Positions 23,421 through 34,757 of a stretch of DNA of 64,000 nucleotides are shown here, piece after piece. The notes beneath the pieces were generated by a model. That model saw only the letters and a list, made by a program, of their open reading frames with translations. It ran no database searches and was not told the origin of the DNA. Numbering within the stretch: the stretch's first letter is position 1; each line of letters opens with the position of its first letter. The position numbers and the translations under genes were made by a program. Origin of the DNA: Phialocephala subalpina (taxonomy: Eukaryota; Ascomycota; Leotiomycetes; Helotiales; Mollisiaceae); contig FJOG01000044.1 of the NCBI GenBank assembly GCA_900073065.1, positions 122,784 through 186,783 of the forward strand. Direction: 5' to 3'.

Positions 23421-26400
23421 TTATAAACCTCCAAATCGCTGCTCTCCACCTGCTCCACCTCCGCTCGGCCTTCGCTCTTGGGCACTACCAGGGCCGTGGG
23501 TATGACTGGCGTCGAATCCTGCTAGAAGCACATCAATGTCGATGTCCTCTCGGATGCTCGCCTGAGATGTCGCTGTGCCGGAAGTAGAGACTCCAAAATG
23601 TTGGCCTTCAACTGGAGCCTGAAAGTCGAGGAAGCCGGCCGACTGTCGTTCGAATAAAATGCCACCCGCTTCAGCACTGTCTGATGAAGCAGAATGGAAC
23701 CCAGAGTCAGGCTGAGAGCTCGGCTGCTGAGAGAACCGTGGTGTTGACGTTTGAGGGAATGGTAGCCATTCGAAGTTGAAAGGCGAGTCGCCAATGGGGA
23801 GTGGTTGGTAGGTTGGAAACCCGCCGCTGGTCGTCATATTTGAGTCGCCAGTGGGCCCAACAAAGGCGCCAGAGGGTCCAGATACAACAGGATCAACGGC
23901 TGAACTTTGGTGACTGTCGATGAGGGATAGAAGGGAGTCGAGGCGCGCGACGTCCGGTTGGGTTGGATCGTTCATGATTTGAAGCATCCGACTTCTAAGG
24001 ACAGGATCACAAGCTCGAGCGCGAGCGCAAGACTGATCGTAAAGCTTCTTTGACATGTTCTCTTCTTCGTAACCTAGGATCTTCTTAGCTGTTTGGTCAT
24101 CGGATGAGGCGAGAAGCGACTTGCATGGAGAAGGGATTGATGTCATCTCCACACCGGGAAACAGGATTCGGTACACCCCTTTCCAGTAATCCAATTCATT
24201 ACCCTTGAACGCTCTCTTAGCAGTGCGAGCCTTCAATTGCTTGCGCTGCTTTTCATCGAACCCATCACCATAATCTCTGTCGAGTTTCACAGAGCAGGGC
24301 GTTGCATCCTTGTAGTGAGTATGAAGGGTTTCTGGGTTGTCGAATATAAGGTAGCATCTCTGGCAGATATGCACAAAATGGTGTTTGTACAAATGTTCCC
24401 TACATGTCTGTTAGTGATTGGCAACTAGGGTTCGGCGGTAATAGGCATCATACTTTACACGATTGACAGATGGCCATCCAGCTGGACCACGACAGGACTT
24501 GTGCGATCCATATCGTTCAAGATCGTACTTGTAGTAAGGGCATGCGAGTCTCAGACCGGATTCATCTGAAGGGGAAGATGGATCTGGTTCCAGTGTTGGC
24601 TGCTTGTTGGGATCATTCCCAGAGCCTCCCGATCCTTGTCCAGCTTCAGATTCGTTGTCCTCGCGACTTCGCTTCTTGGTCCCTGTATCTGAATTGCCAC
24701 TCGGTTGATCATTCGTATCAGACCCTACAGGGTGACTGCCCGAGGAATGGGATGCTGAACTTGTCTTTGAAGAAGCACAGGAGCGGGGACAAGACCAGGT
24801 CGCGTTGTCAAGTTGTTCCATCAGGGACGAAGCGACTCGAGAGGCCCAAGAAAAGGAACTATCTGCCCAAACGTGTCCTGAAGTTACGTTCTGTGTTCTG
24901 CCTCCGTGTTCAAGCAGCAGTCTCGCGGTATTACGATGGCTGTTGGCAGTGGCGTAGTACAGTGGCGTATGCCCTGTGAACGGATTGACAACATTCGGGT
25001 TAGCCCCAGCCGCCAGCAGCAACGACACTACTGCCTCGTTGCCACTTCCTGCAGCATGGTGAAGCGGGGTCCAGCCGTGACATCTATCAGTCAGGTTTGG
25101 ATTGGCTCCCGCGTTCAGTAATAGTTCCAAGACCATTCTGTTGCCTCTTGCTGCAGCAAGCTCGAGAGCGGTACTTCCGGCAATGTGATCATCAGTGTCC
25201 ACTCCAGCTTGGAGGAGGATCTCGACAACCTTCTCGTTGCCTCGTGAGGCTGCCCATGCCAGGGGTGATAGACCATGGCGAAGGTCTCTTGACGCGGGGT
25301 TGGCGCCTGCCTCCAGCAAGAGTTTGACAAGTGACAGGTTCCCATTCTCGGATGCAACTGACAGTGGAGTACGCCCGACAGCATCTCGAACGTCCCAGCA
25401 GTTGCAATTAAGGTTTCCCCCACCACTAACTGCCAGAGCTAAGCTGTGAAGGCCAAAAGCCGCGGAAATGTGGAGGTGTGTCCATCCCCAGTACTTAGAC
25501 AGCTTGCCATATCCTAAGCTTTTCTGATGCAGATGTGCCCAATGCCCCAAAACATTTGCTGACGGCCTACTCAATACTTTGAGCAGGTTGGTGTGAGATG
25601 AATTCGGATTGTCGGCCAGCTTTGCATGTTCATGCCAGTAGTTCATGGCGTATCCTAACAATCCGTTCGCTTCTCTGTCGCTTGACTTGTGTTCTCTGCG
25701 ACTGAGATCTGCGTCGATCGAAAGGTATAACGCACAGATTTCGGCAAGATGGAGGTTGGAAGCTTGGCTGAAGTCTTGGCTTTGATGTCTTCTCCGGCGA
25801 ATCTCCACGAAATAGTCCCGGACTGACCGATGGGTAAGTTGAACTATTTGTCCCGGCTCGCGCAATTCAATTAGTCCCCAACAATGATCAATAAGCCAGT
25901 TCTTATCGACCACAGGCGGGACACGCTCACTGTTCAATGAAGCATATGAGCCCTCGTTGCACAAGTCTTGCAGCGCTTGGCCGGCTCCAAGAGCACGGCT
26001 CATTTCATCGACCGAAAGTGGTCGCACAGCAAAGCAAGACCATCTAAGTAGTTCTTTGACTAAGTGAGTTGAGCCGCGGTCCTCATGGCTGACTCGATCA
26101 AGGATCCTACTGTAGAGGCCGTTCAGATCATCGGGAAGATCTAGCAAGGAAAGGTTGGATATTTCAATGGGGTCTATGGTATGCTGAAGAAGATCCACAA
26201 CTATCTTCACCCAGAGAAACACCCCTTTCGCTTTCTCCGTGAGAATACCAAGAACTTCGTTGTTGGTCAGCTCTTTGTGCTTCCATTTCAGAAATTGAGG
26301 CATCCCGGAGATCGCAGACTCAACAAATTGCCTGATGTCTCGGGCGTTCTCGACCTCAAGAATGATCTTTCGATGCCATAGACGACGAATTGAGTCCATA

Positions 26401-28109
26401 TAGCGATGAGGTCGACTGGTGATACACAATTTGATTGGGCTCTCCTGGACGTTGGAACTGGTGGAAGAGAGACGGCTCAAGAGGGATAAAACATCAGCCG
26501 AGTTTTCATCTGGACATTCATCAAGGGCATCGATGAAGAGGCACAGGCGGTGTCTTCTTGAAAAGCTCATCAAGGACTTTTCGAACAGGCCATTGAGATT
26601 CTCGGATATCCATGGAGTCCAAGTGGGAACAGACTGATTTGGTCTAGTGTCGCAGTCACGTCGTTGCGAAAGCAAGGGTATAAACTCGGACATCGCACTG
26701 GGCATCTGTGATAGAATCTGAAATATAAAAGATTGGAGGAGGGCGCCAGCCGTTAGGTTGGCAGTATCTTGAGACCAATCGAAGTAAAAATATGCGACAG
26801 TGGTTTGCGGAATCTCGAAAGTATTGTTATTCCACTTGTCTATGATGTGGCTACAAAGGACGGTTTTGCCTGAGCCAGGTATGCCGGAGATCCAAAGAAT
26901 AGAACTGTTGCAGCTTTCCTTCCATGACTTATAGTCCTGGTGTTGGAATAACCACCCACAAGTATTGGTGGCTGCTGGACGGACACGACGGCGGCTGTAA
27001 TCAATATCAACCTCAAGCCAGTCGAGAAGTTCTATTGGGTCATTAGTTTTGAGGAATTCTGAGGCCTTGTTCGAGTAGCAACTGACTTTGCAGGTCCTTA
27101 GAATCCTCCGAGCTTTGCACAATGTGCGTTTCAAGCTCAGTATGATAGAGCTTTTTCAATTCACTAACTACCCGCTGGTAGTTCGGTTCGTGAGTATCGC
27201 TGAATTTGCAGAGATTCTTTACGCCTGTCAATATGTTTGGTTCAAAAAAGACGCCATGCCAGATCTTACTTCGTGATTCGCGCGGGTTGGAAGGTGCGTG
27301 ACCCAGGTCGAGATCGGGTGGTCTTCCTTTACAACCTATTTCAGTTAGAACATTCAACCTCGCAAGATGTGTCTCCTACATACCACGCCAAATTCAGGAT
27401 CCGGAAGCTCTTCGAAGAATGAGATAATCTGGAATCTGGGAATTTTCCGGGTATGAAATTCCAGGAACGCCTCTTGAATTTGTCCAAGTTGCGAAGATAG
27501 TTGACCAAAAACAAACTTCTCCGAGCTCAATCTGCGTCTTTCTGCCCCGATAGATACCCAATACTGAAGTACCCTGTCGATATCGCCTGTGTTCCCGCGA
27601 TGAGGTGTTCCGAAGAATACAATGCCGGACGTAGCATTAACGATATCGCGGCGATTGTCGTCCAAGCTGTCGGAGGCGAGCAGCAATGCTTGCTTAACGA
27701 CGAGTCCTCCAAAACTATGCGCGACGAAGATCAGTCTTCGAATTTTCTGCTCGTCCCTTGATCAGCTAAGTACCGGAGATTCTGAAAGAGGAGTCACACG
27801 CACCTTTCGATTGTGGACACGATCTTCGATCAGAGATTCTATCAGATCTTCGGCGACCGACAAGATGTTCAACGACGCAGTGAGATTTCCCAAGTTGAAC
27901 TGATACCCGAAGGTCAGGGCCCTGAACTTAGGGAGACTTTTGGGCAGAAGGTCTCGTGGCCAGAAGACGCCAGACTCCTGTGCTGTCCACGTGCTGCTGG
28001 GATCACCGTTTAGTCCATGAACGAAAACAATTTCGAAATCGTTACTCTCTTCATCGCCTTCGGAAGTCTCTGCCTCATGGATTAGGCTTAGACCCCAGTG
28101 TGATGCCAT
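23421..28109 (-). CDS. NLR-type protein: alpha/beta-hydrolase, NACHT, ankyrin repeats, zinc-finger cassette
   Basis: Six exons in transcription order: 28109-27804, 27746-27380, 27335-27270, 27224-27087, 27031-24454, 24399-23421; about 1477 residues. Residues 1-240 form a SesB/DUF676-like hydrolase with the oxyanion-side motif FVHGLNGDPSSTW (29-41) and nucleophile elbow AHSFGG (Ser ~113). NACHT follows, with P-loop GIPGSGKT (~342-349) and Walker B LFIDALDE (~457-464). Five to six ankyrin repeats lie at ~810-1010. A Ser-rich linker leads to a Cys/His cassette at ~1120-1185 (CPYYKYD ... CQRCYLIF ... HTHYKDATPC), and a disordered tail ends the protein. The last intron (24400-24453) joins NRVK to EHLYKHHF precisely. 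Intron 2 (GTAGGA donor) is the least certain. Such proteins sense non-self and trigger cell death; that role here is inferred from family. Confidence 0.85.
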
Positions 28110-29862
28110 CGGGAAGACCTACGTGCGTGTCAGGATTCCCGCAGGCGAGGTATACACGGGATGGGTGGGAAATATACCGCCCACTTGAGTGAACCCCAGT
28201 CCGTGTTGAGATGTGTCCAATTTTGTACCAGAAATTCTCCAGAACAAATGTTTGGAGCGCTCAAGCCTTGAAAAATGGCTTTCCAAGGACTTTATGAAAA
28301 GGCGCGATGTGGGATTTCATGCGTGAAGGAGTTTTGCGATTGTCGCACAACTTACTCATGCAAAAAGAGCGAAGGTATGACGGACTTTACTTCTGTCGCC
28401 CGACTGCTGTGGGTTTTGCGAGGCTCGCAAAACTCCCCTCACGCAAAAAGAGCATTTGGATGGTGCTTAGCCTCGCTCGCCCTGCTTCTGTTGCCCCACC
28501 ACCAAGGCACATTGCGCTCGGTGAAGAGCTACCAGGTCCCAATTGCACCTGATTCGAGAGTTCTTATCGCATTCTTTCGAGACGTGCCATAACTGGTACA
28601 TTCGGTGAGAGAAAATATCATTTGCATGCGTCGCCACTAGCACCTTAGACCAATCAAGAAAAACGCAAAATCAAAAAGATAACCAAAAATTCCAAGATGC
28701 TTGATCGTAGTAAGGAATCAATTCCTGAGTCGTGAATTTGATGCGGGATATGAAGTAATTGGACATTAGCGAGCGATGTTGATGATTCAAGGTCGTATCA
28801 AACCCGTGAGTTGAAAGAAAGATGAATTTCTCACCAGGAAATTATTCACTTTTAGCGACAGACACTAGTGGACATTCCTGGTTGGGATCGCCTCTAATAC
28901 ACGTGACACTAAGACGACGAAACCTGGAACTTGCTAATGATGTAAAACATTAGTCGTCTAGTAGGTATCTTTCGAGCTCAATATATATAATACGATAAGC
29001 AGATGCTGCTCAATCTGGAAGTGAGAAAGTGAATCATGTGACTGATTTCACCTGAGCTACTACAGGTGTTTCATAAGATGTTGAGACAGAATATGAGTTG
29101 GTTGAAAATGCCCCAACTGTGAGAGTATTCAATTTAAACTTTTGAACTAAAATGCGATCAAGGACGAGAAGTTCAGCTCAAGCAGGGACTAATTGATGTG
29201 CATATCCGCAAAGATGTGCGAAATCTTAACATCTTACAAGAGCGCAGCAGAAGGAAGATGCATTTGAGAAGGGAGAGAAATGAGCCTCAAGGCATTTGCA
29301 CCATTGGCCCAAATTTCAAGGCTCGAGTTAGGCTATATCCGATTGCAACCCGCTCCCCCGAAGCCGCCCAAGGCGACCCCTGAGCTTAGCGAGCGTCACT
29401 GAAAATCCGATTTGGTCCTAGACATCGAACTTCAAACTTCAAAGGATGACAAAACTTGATCTCGATAACAAGAACATTCAATGCTATCGTTTCCATGCAT
29501 ACGGGCACGCCTTTAAAACCTTAAATTGAATGCCGAAGGTGACTAAAGCTGGTCCCGGAGAAGGAAGTGCGAACCGGTTCCCGGATTGAAAATGGGAAGT
29601 GCGAGCCGAGCTCACAGTGGTTCCACTGCACCCAATCAGAATTCATGACCGCTACTCAGGAGAACGAGGAAATAATTCTTAACACCGAAGTGAGCTGGAA
29701 AGTATAAAAATGAGATGATGAAAAGGAAGAGAAGCCATGCTGCAAGCAGATGCCCTTTAAGTCGACGCCTGATTGATTCTCGCTTGAGTCCCACCACCTT
29801 CACAATCCCCAATCCAGAAACCCGTAACCAAACGACACTACTTCCAACTCCGAAATTTCAAA
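28110..29862. other. Intergenic, 1.75 kb, no supported gene
   Basis: Upstream region of the NLR gene and of the SnoaL-like gene, which are divergent. Short frames only. It includes a 21-base palindrome at 28413-28433 and a second GTTTTGCGA nearby at 28330-28340. Confidence 0.5.
28413..28433. repeat. 21-bp palindrome
   Basis: GTTTTGCGAG, one central G, then CTCGCAAAAC. The arms are perfect 10-bp inverted repeats. It could be a dimeric regulator site in the shared upstream region of the NLR and SnoaL-like genes. Confidence 0.5.
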
Positions 29863-30291
29863 ATGTCCACCTCGAAGAACAACCAAAACCTCGAGTCGCT
29901 CTGGGAACGCCTGTCCACACTCACGAAAGAGACACCACTTTCAACCCTCAACGAAATAACGGCATTCTTCGCACCCACTGGGAGTTTTTACCCGAACGGG
30001 ATGACGCAGCCCCCATGCACTTCCCACGAGTCTCTCATCACCACTTTTCAAAATCTCGCGACTTACTGGAAGATGGCGGAGAGGAAGGTTGTATCGCATG
30101 TCGAAGGAGAGGATGGAACGATTGTGAATGCGATGGATAATAAATTGTTGATTTTGGGGGAGGAAGTGAACGGCTTCGGAGAGTGTGAGGTGGTAAAGTT
30201 TGATGCGGAAGGAAGGATTAAGGAGTACTTGCTGTATTGCGATTCGACTGCTGTTAAGGAGGTATTCGCCAAGAAGGCTGCTGCAGCTTGA
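29863..30291 (+). CDS. SnoaL/NTF2-like small protein
   Basis: Single exon, 142 residues. The alternating pattern of the NTF2-like cone fold is visible: N-terminal helix (NLESLWERLSTL), a central FFAPTGSFYP turn, a helix around HESLITTFQNLATYW, and strands GEVNGFGECEVVKFDAEGRIKEYL with Asp/Glu spacing as in SnoaL-like proteins. These proteins bind small hydrophobic ligands, and some are polyketide cyclases or isomerases. No catalytic set can be assigned. The start lies 10 bases after a CAA-rich leader. Confidence 0.75.
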   Translation: MSTSKNNQNLESLWERLSTLTKETPLSTLNEITAFFAPTGSFYPNGMTQPPCTSHESLITTFQNLATYWKMAERKVVSHVEGEDGTIVNAMDNKLLILGEEVNGFGECEVVKFDAEGRIKEYLLYCDSTAVKEVFAKKAAAA

Positions 30292-30415
30292 GGCTGGAAG
30301 GCAGGGGAAGAGAAGCAATAAGCATGGAATTGAGCCTTGTTCGTGTTCCTAGGAATAAGCCGAGAATTTCCAGAATAGGCGCAATGTCTCTCTACCTAAT
30401 TAGATGATTATCGTC

Positions 30416-32122
30416 TCATACCGTTTTCTTGGAAGTGTTCTCTGATATCGGAAGGAGAGTTGCCTTCTGTCTGGTCCTCCTCGTCCAAAATATCCAGCAT
30501 GAAATCACCACGATTGTCAGTGGCACAGCTACCACGAAGTAAACCCACAGCGAAACGACGATATCTTCACTGGGGCCAGCACGCCAGTCGAAAAAGTTCA
30601 TGCTGAAGAAGGACTATTCATTACTGTCAGTTCACTAATTGATTCTCGCTGTTAGCAGGGATATCGCTATCTTACGCAGATGAATGTCGCTGGGAGGAAG
30701 ATCAAAGTCATCGCTGCGATAGTCTTCATCGAGGAACTATCTCGTAGAGTGGCTTTGGCAATTCTGTGGGAGTTTGTTGCTACATCGATTGTCGCCTTGG
30801 TGTCTCGCTGAGCTATAAGGTTGTAAATCTAAGGATTTAGTTAGCTCCGAATCCCTCTGTGACACTGTTTGGACGGTTACGGCTGAGAACTGATTCTGGA
30901 TCCGCCTTGGAAGTACACTGAGATCGTATTCGGACGCGCTACTCAGTCGGCTTTGCATTATAGAATCATTATGCAATCTCTTGAAATCATCGGATTCAGA
31001 AAGATAGGTTCTCTTTTACCGTATCAGTTCAAATCCAATTTCAGGTATTTGGGTAACAACTAAAATGCTTTGAAAGAAATCTCGGACTGTAGCTGCGAGG
31101 TTGGTCTGGAATCCCCATCGTCTCTCGAGGTTGACGGTTTTCGTGTTACACAAATGCAAGTCGCGGATAATGCTATTGAAGTCGAGGCTTGCCAATGAAG
31201 CAGTCGCCACCTGGTTCTCAATTTTCTCCACCCGGCGAATCAGTTCTCGAAGCTCTTTTGAGGTGTATTGGACGTGTTCCCTCAAAATTATCAGAGGCAG
31301 GATGGCCATGGCTGGATGGTGATCGTGTTTTTCCCGCCAGTCAAGGAAGATATTTGGCCACGACTTACTATCCAGATACTCATGGGCTTCTGAAGAATAT
31401 AGAATACCACGGATATCAGAGGAGCCCGGATTTTCAACTGCCCCTCCTTCGGGTGAAATGCATACCTGGAGAGAGGCGTTGCTATTAATGTCGAGGAAAG
31501 AAAATGGTCCCCCGTCACGCGGAGTTTGCAGAACAAAACGTGGCCCTGATGTGTTACAGATCAGTGAATAGTCATTCCTACCATTTCTAAGAGAGATACG
31601 AACTTACCCAGTGGTGTCCGTAGAAAGCTCACAGTTCCTGCGTTGTTGTTCCATACGATCTCATCTCGTGGATCGCTTAGCAAGTTGAAGCAGTCAACGG
31701 TATCCCCACGCGAGATCCCTTGGACGCTCCGTCGAAAGAACCATCGGCCTTCGGAGTCAGATGGAGCTGGATATGAATCTTCAACGAAGTGCCGCGAGTC
31801 CAGTTCACGGGCAGACGTCGATATGAATTCATCATAAGTTAGAGACGGGCCCTGCCATGGCGGAGATCTGATATGTTAACATTAACCCCCCAAAAACAGT
31901 CTAACCGACGAATATAGATGACTTTGGCAGTATTTTTTACTCCAAGTTTGAGTTTGAATCCTCTCAACAAGAGAACTTCGAGAGGCGCACATAAAACCTG
32001 CAGGGCGATCAGGAGAGAATTTCTTACAATATACGGAAATGTATTGCGACATCATCATGCAACGGGTTATTAGCCAACGATCTTTCGAACAGGATCCCCG
32101 AGGAATTCGACGGCTCTGCCAT
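30416..32122 (-). CDS. CorA-like membrane protein; 5' exon junction does not keep frame
   Basis: Well-supported exons in order: 31997-31906, 31867-31608, 31545-31020, 30977-30881, 30828-30676, 30613-30416. They give a ~440-residue product with the layout of ascomycete CorA-like Mg2+ transporter proteins. After a long cytosolic domain comes RIQNQFSA|IYNLIAQRD, then span 1 (AAMTLIFLPATFICSFF), the loop SMNFFDW where CorA has GMN, and span 2 (VYFVVAVPLTIVVISCWIFW). The plausible first exon (32122-32028, MAEPSNSSGILFERSL...) ends in phase 2, while the next exon opens in phase 0. So either the first exon is different or a one-base lesion exists. The GMN-to-SMN change questions real Mg2+ transport. 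Confidence 0.75.
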
Positions 32123-32352
32123 AGCAAGTATTCTAAAATCTCAAAACGTAGTATTCAACTTGGTGGGAAAGGAGGGATAGTTAAAAGAGAAAAATGGGGC
32201 TGTGTTGTTCAACGAGGCAGGCTTGCACAGCGACCATGCTGCAGCCCAAAAAGGGGGCGGGGTAAGCAGCGGTGTCAGACTGAGGAATCACGTGCTTGTG
32301 ATCTAGATTGCCTACCAGAATAATTCTAAGATTTGTGACGCTTCAGAGACTT

Positions 32353-33511
32353 TCAGGAAGGCTTCTGAGCATAAACCACATATCTAAAGTCTGTGTCAGC
32401 CTTTGAAGATGAGCGGAAAGAGAAGAAACTCACATGGGCCAATACGCGTGAATCCTCGGATCCTTGACTTCCTTCCTAACATCAACAAGAAACACCTCAA
32501 CTTCCTCTTTCGTCCACCCATACACGCGTGTGAAGAGCGCCATGCTGAATCCTTCCAGTGAAGGCGCCATATTTTCGTGGGACCAGATGCCTGTTTCAAT
32601 TATTAGCATTCGGTCATCTTCAACCTCTCCACGCACCAATCTCTTTTATCCTCTTGTCCTTCGGCCAACGATTCTGAGGCCAGATCAACCTTTCCTCGAC
32701 AATGTCGGTGAAGCCCGCTTTCCCAAGCTGCGTCTTGTAGTCTTTCGCGCTGTTGATCGGACGACCGATCTTGGTTGTTCCCTCCAAGATGAGATTTGCC
32801 CATTTCCTGAGCGCGGAGTCCGGGCCCATTGTCTCGTCGTCGCATTGTACAGGGAAGCAGATATCTGCCATTTCTATGTATCCTCCTGGATTCAGATTCC
32901 TACCTAACGTCAATTGTCCGTCATTCTTGTGGAAATGGTGTGAATTTGGAAGTGAAGCCTCACTCAAAAGCCTGCTCAAAAAATCTTGGCCAATCTGAGA
33001 AGGAACTAGTCATCATCCGCGCGTAAATAAAATCAAACTTCTCAGTCTCCCTGAAAGTCCATGGCTCTTCAAGATCGTCAATCTGGAAACTGACATTCGG
33101 CGGTACGAAACCTGGTTGGATGCCGCTTAAATCGATCCCTAAGACTTCGGCCTCGGGATGTTCGTCTGCGAAATCTATGGCCCAGATTCCGGTTCCTGTT
33201 CCTACGTCTAGGACTCTTTGGACTTGTTTCTGTCCGGTGAAGGAGAGAGGAGAGAGATGCAAGCGGCCAGAGAAAGTTAGAGTGAAGAGGTGGTGTTGTA
33301 AATCCAAGCGATCTTTCTCAGGCTCGTCATTTGGGCCGAAATATTTCCCGTCTTTGTAGGCGTGGTATGTTCGGCCGTTTTCTTCGCGATATTTGAGGAT
33401 TGAGCTGCTGATTGAGACTGTAGATAGATGATCATCTTCGTCACCGAGCGCGGAGTCGTTTTCGATGTCGTGGTCGTCTGGCTCCACGTTGTGAGGTGTT
33501 GTGTCGGTCAT
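32353..33511 (-). CDS. LaeA-like SAM-dependent methyltransferase
   Basis: Exons in order: 33511-32964, 32899-32637, 32590-32434, 32383-32353; 332 residues. After an acidic leader comes the family block ILKYREENGRTYHAY, then SAM motif I VLDVGTGTGIW (99-110), motif II acidic residue in EVLGIDLSGIQP, and motif III NLNPGGYIEM across intron 1. The end is YVVYAQKPS. A Met 16 codons upstream (33559) is possible, but the chosen Met starts the typical MTDTTPH leader. Most relatives are methyltransferases of unknown substrate found near secondary-metabolism genes. It is divergent from the P450 with 1.25 kb between the starts. Confidence 0.88.
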
Positions 33512-34757
33512 GGTGCTGGTGGTAGGGCAAAAATGCGGGGTCGTCGTGCTCAGAAGCACATCTCGGGGAGTTGTGAGAGAGATCGTCGGTGTATTTGTAC
33601 TTCAGAAGATTCTCGTACGGGCTCGTCTCACCGGATGTAACCCAGCTGCAAGACTGTGCCCCTCTCTGCCCAGAGGTGGGGTTGATGTGCACATTGGAAG
33701 GACTTCCTGCATCGAAACATCAGCAAGCAGTGAGAAGGTCCGACTGCTTCCGGATGAAAAATTTCGGTGCGTACAGTCGAAGTGCCACGTCAATCCAGTT
33801 GTATCACAAAGCATTCCACATGCAGTGCTTAATATCAGGACGGCATAGGTCGGCAGAGTGACCATTAGCCCGAAAGGCGACTGGATGGGGGATGTTTCAG
33901 GATGCTGCAGCCTCTTGTAAAATCCATCGGGTTTTTGTGGGGGGTGGCATCAACCCAGAGTCTTTTCAAAAGTGCTACTTATCTCGTGGTAAAATAGGCC
34001 GCTTTTTCGGTATTTCCACAGCAACTATATAAAGCACAATTCAGCACACAGCTTAATTGAACCGGTGCAAGTCCGATTGGATTCTGAGAGAGCTTCTGTC
34101 CTCTTAGAATGTGGTCGCATACTTAGTAATTGCGGTAATTTAGTGCTAAATGAGATTAAGTAAACATCGCCCTTTAATTCTGAGGCTTTTAGTCCGTGGT
34201 ACGACTAGTAAGGTGATAAAGTGACTGTGGATTATGCATTTCAAAAAACCCGATTGATCTTACAAGATGGACGTGCGTGTGTCTGGGTGGGGTTTGCCCG
34301 CTAAAAGATACCGATGCCGCAGGGAGCTTATTCCGACACAGAAACATTTCTACTTCTTCCTTCTTTCACATTTTTTGATTCATCTCATAGATCACGATTA
34401 GCATCGAGAAGATGTATATTGTGCCAAAGATGAGAAGGAGGACAGGTATGATGTCGTTGGCAGCATCCTCTACTCGGTATAATGGCCCACCCCCACGTCG
34501 CTGTCCCGTCTCCCACGGCGGGGTAAGTAAGTTTCTCCCCGATGCTTCCTTCCAATGTGCTCATGATCGATCATATGCACATTTCAGGGTATTTTCATCC
34601 CATGCATACACCACGATAACAAACGGGAAGGAGCCGATTGGGCTTCCTTCCCTTTTCGTGATCCATCCTCGCACTTGCGATTTTCAAGTGGATTCCGAAG
34701 TGTTCCCTCAATGTTGGCTTCTTCCTTGTCCATCATCTCGTCTCCAGACTGTCGGTC
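33512..34757. promoter_or_regulatory. Shared upstream region of methyltransferase and P450
   Basis: About 1.25 kb between two divergent genes. ACTATATAAAG at 34024-34034 is a TATA candidate. Frames here are short and unsupported. Co-regulation of the pair is possible. Confidence 0.4.

Noticed and set aside
24470..25449. Plus-strand frames opposite the ankyrin repeats
   Set aside because: Shadows of the repeated codons of the NLR gene.
22736..28109. Two-gene NLR plus amyloid-effector system (HET-S/NWD2 type)
   Set aside because: The small neighbouring product has no prion-like or HeLo-type motif and the NLR already has its own hydrolase domain.
33428..33861. Plus-strand frames overlapping the methyltransferase start
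   Set aside because: Antisense shadows with no motif.
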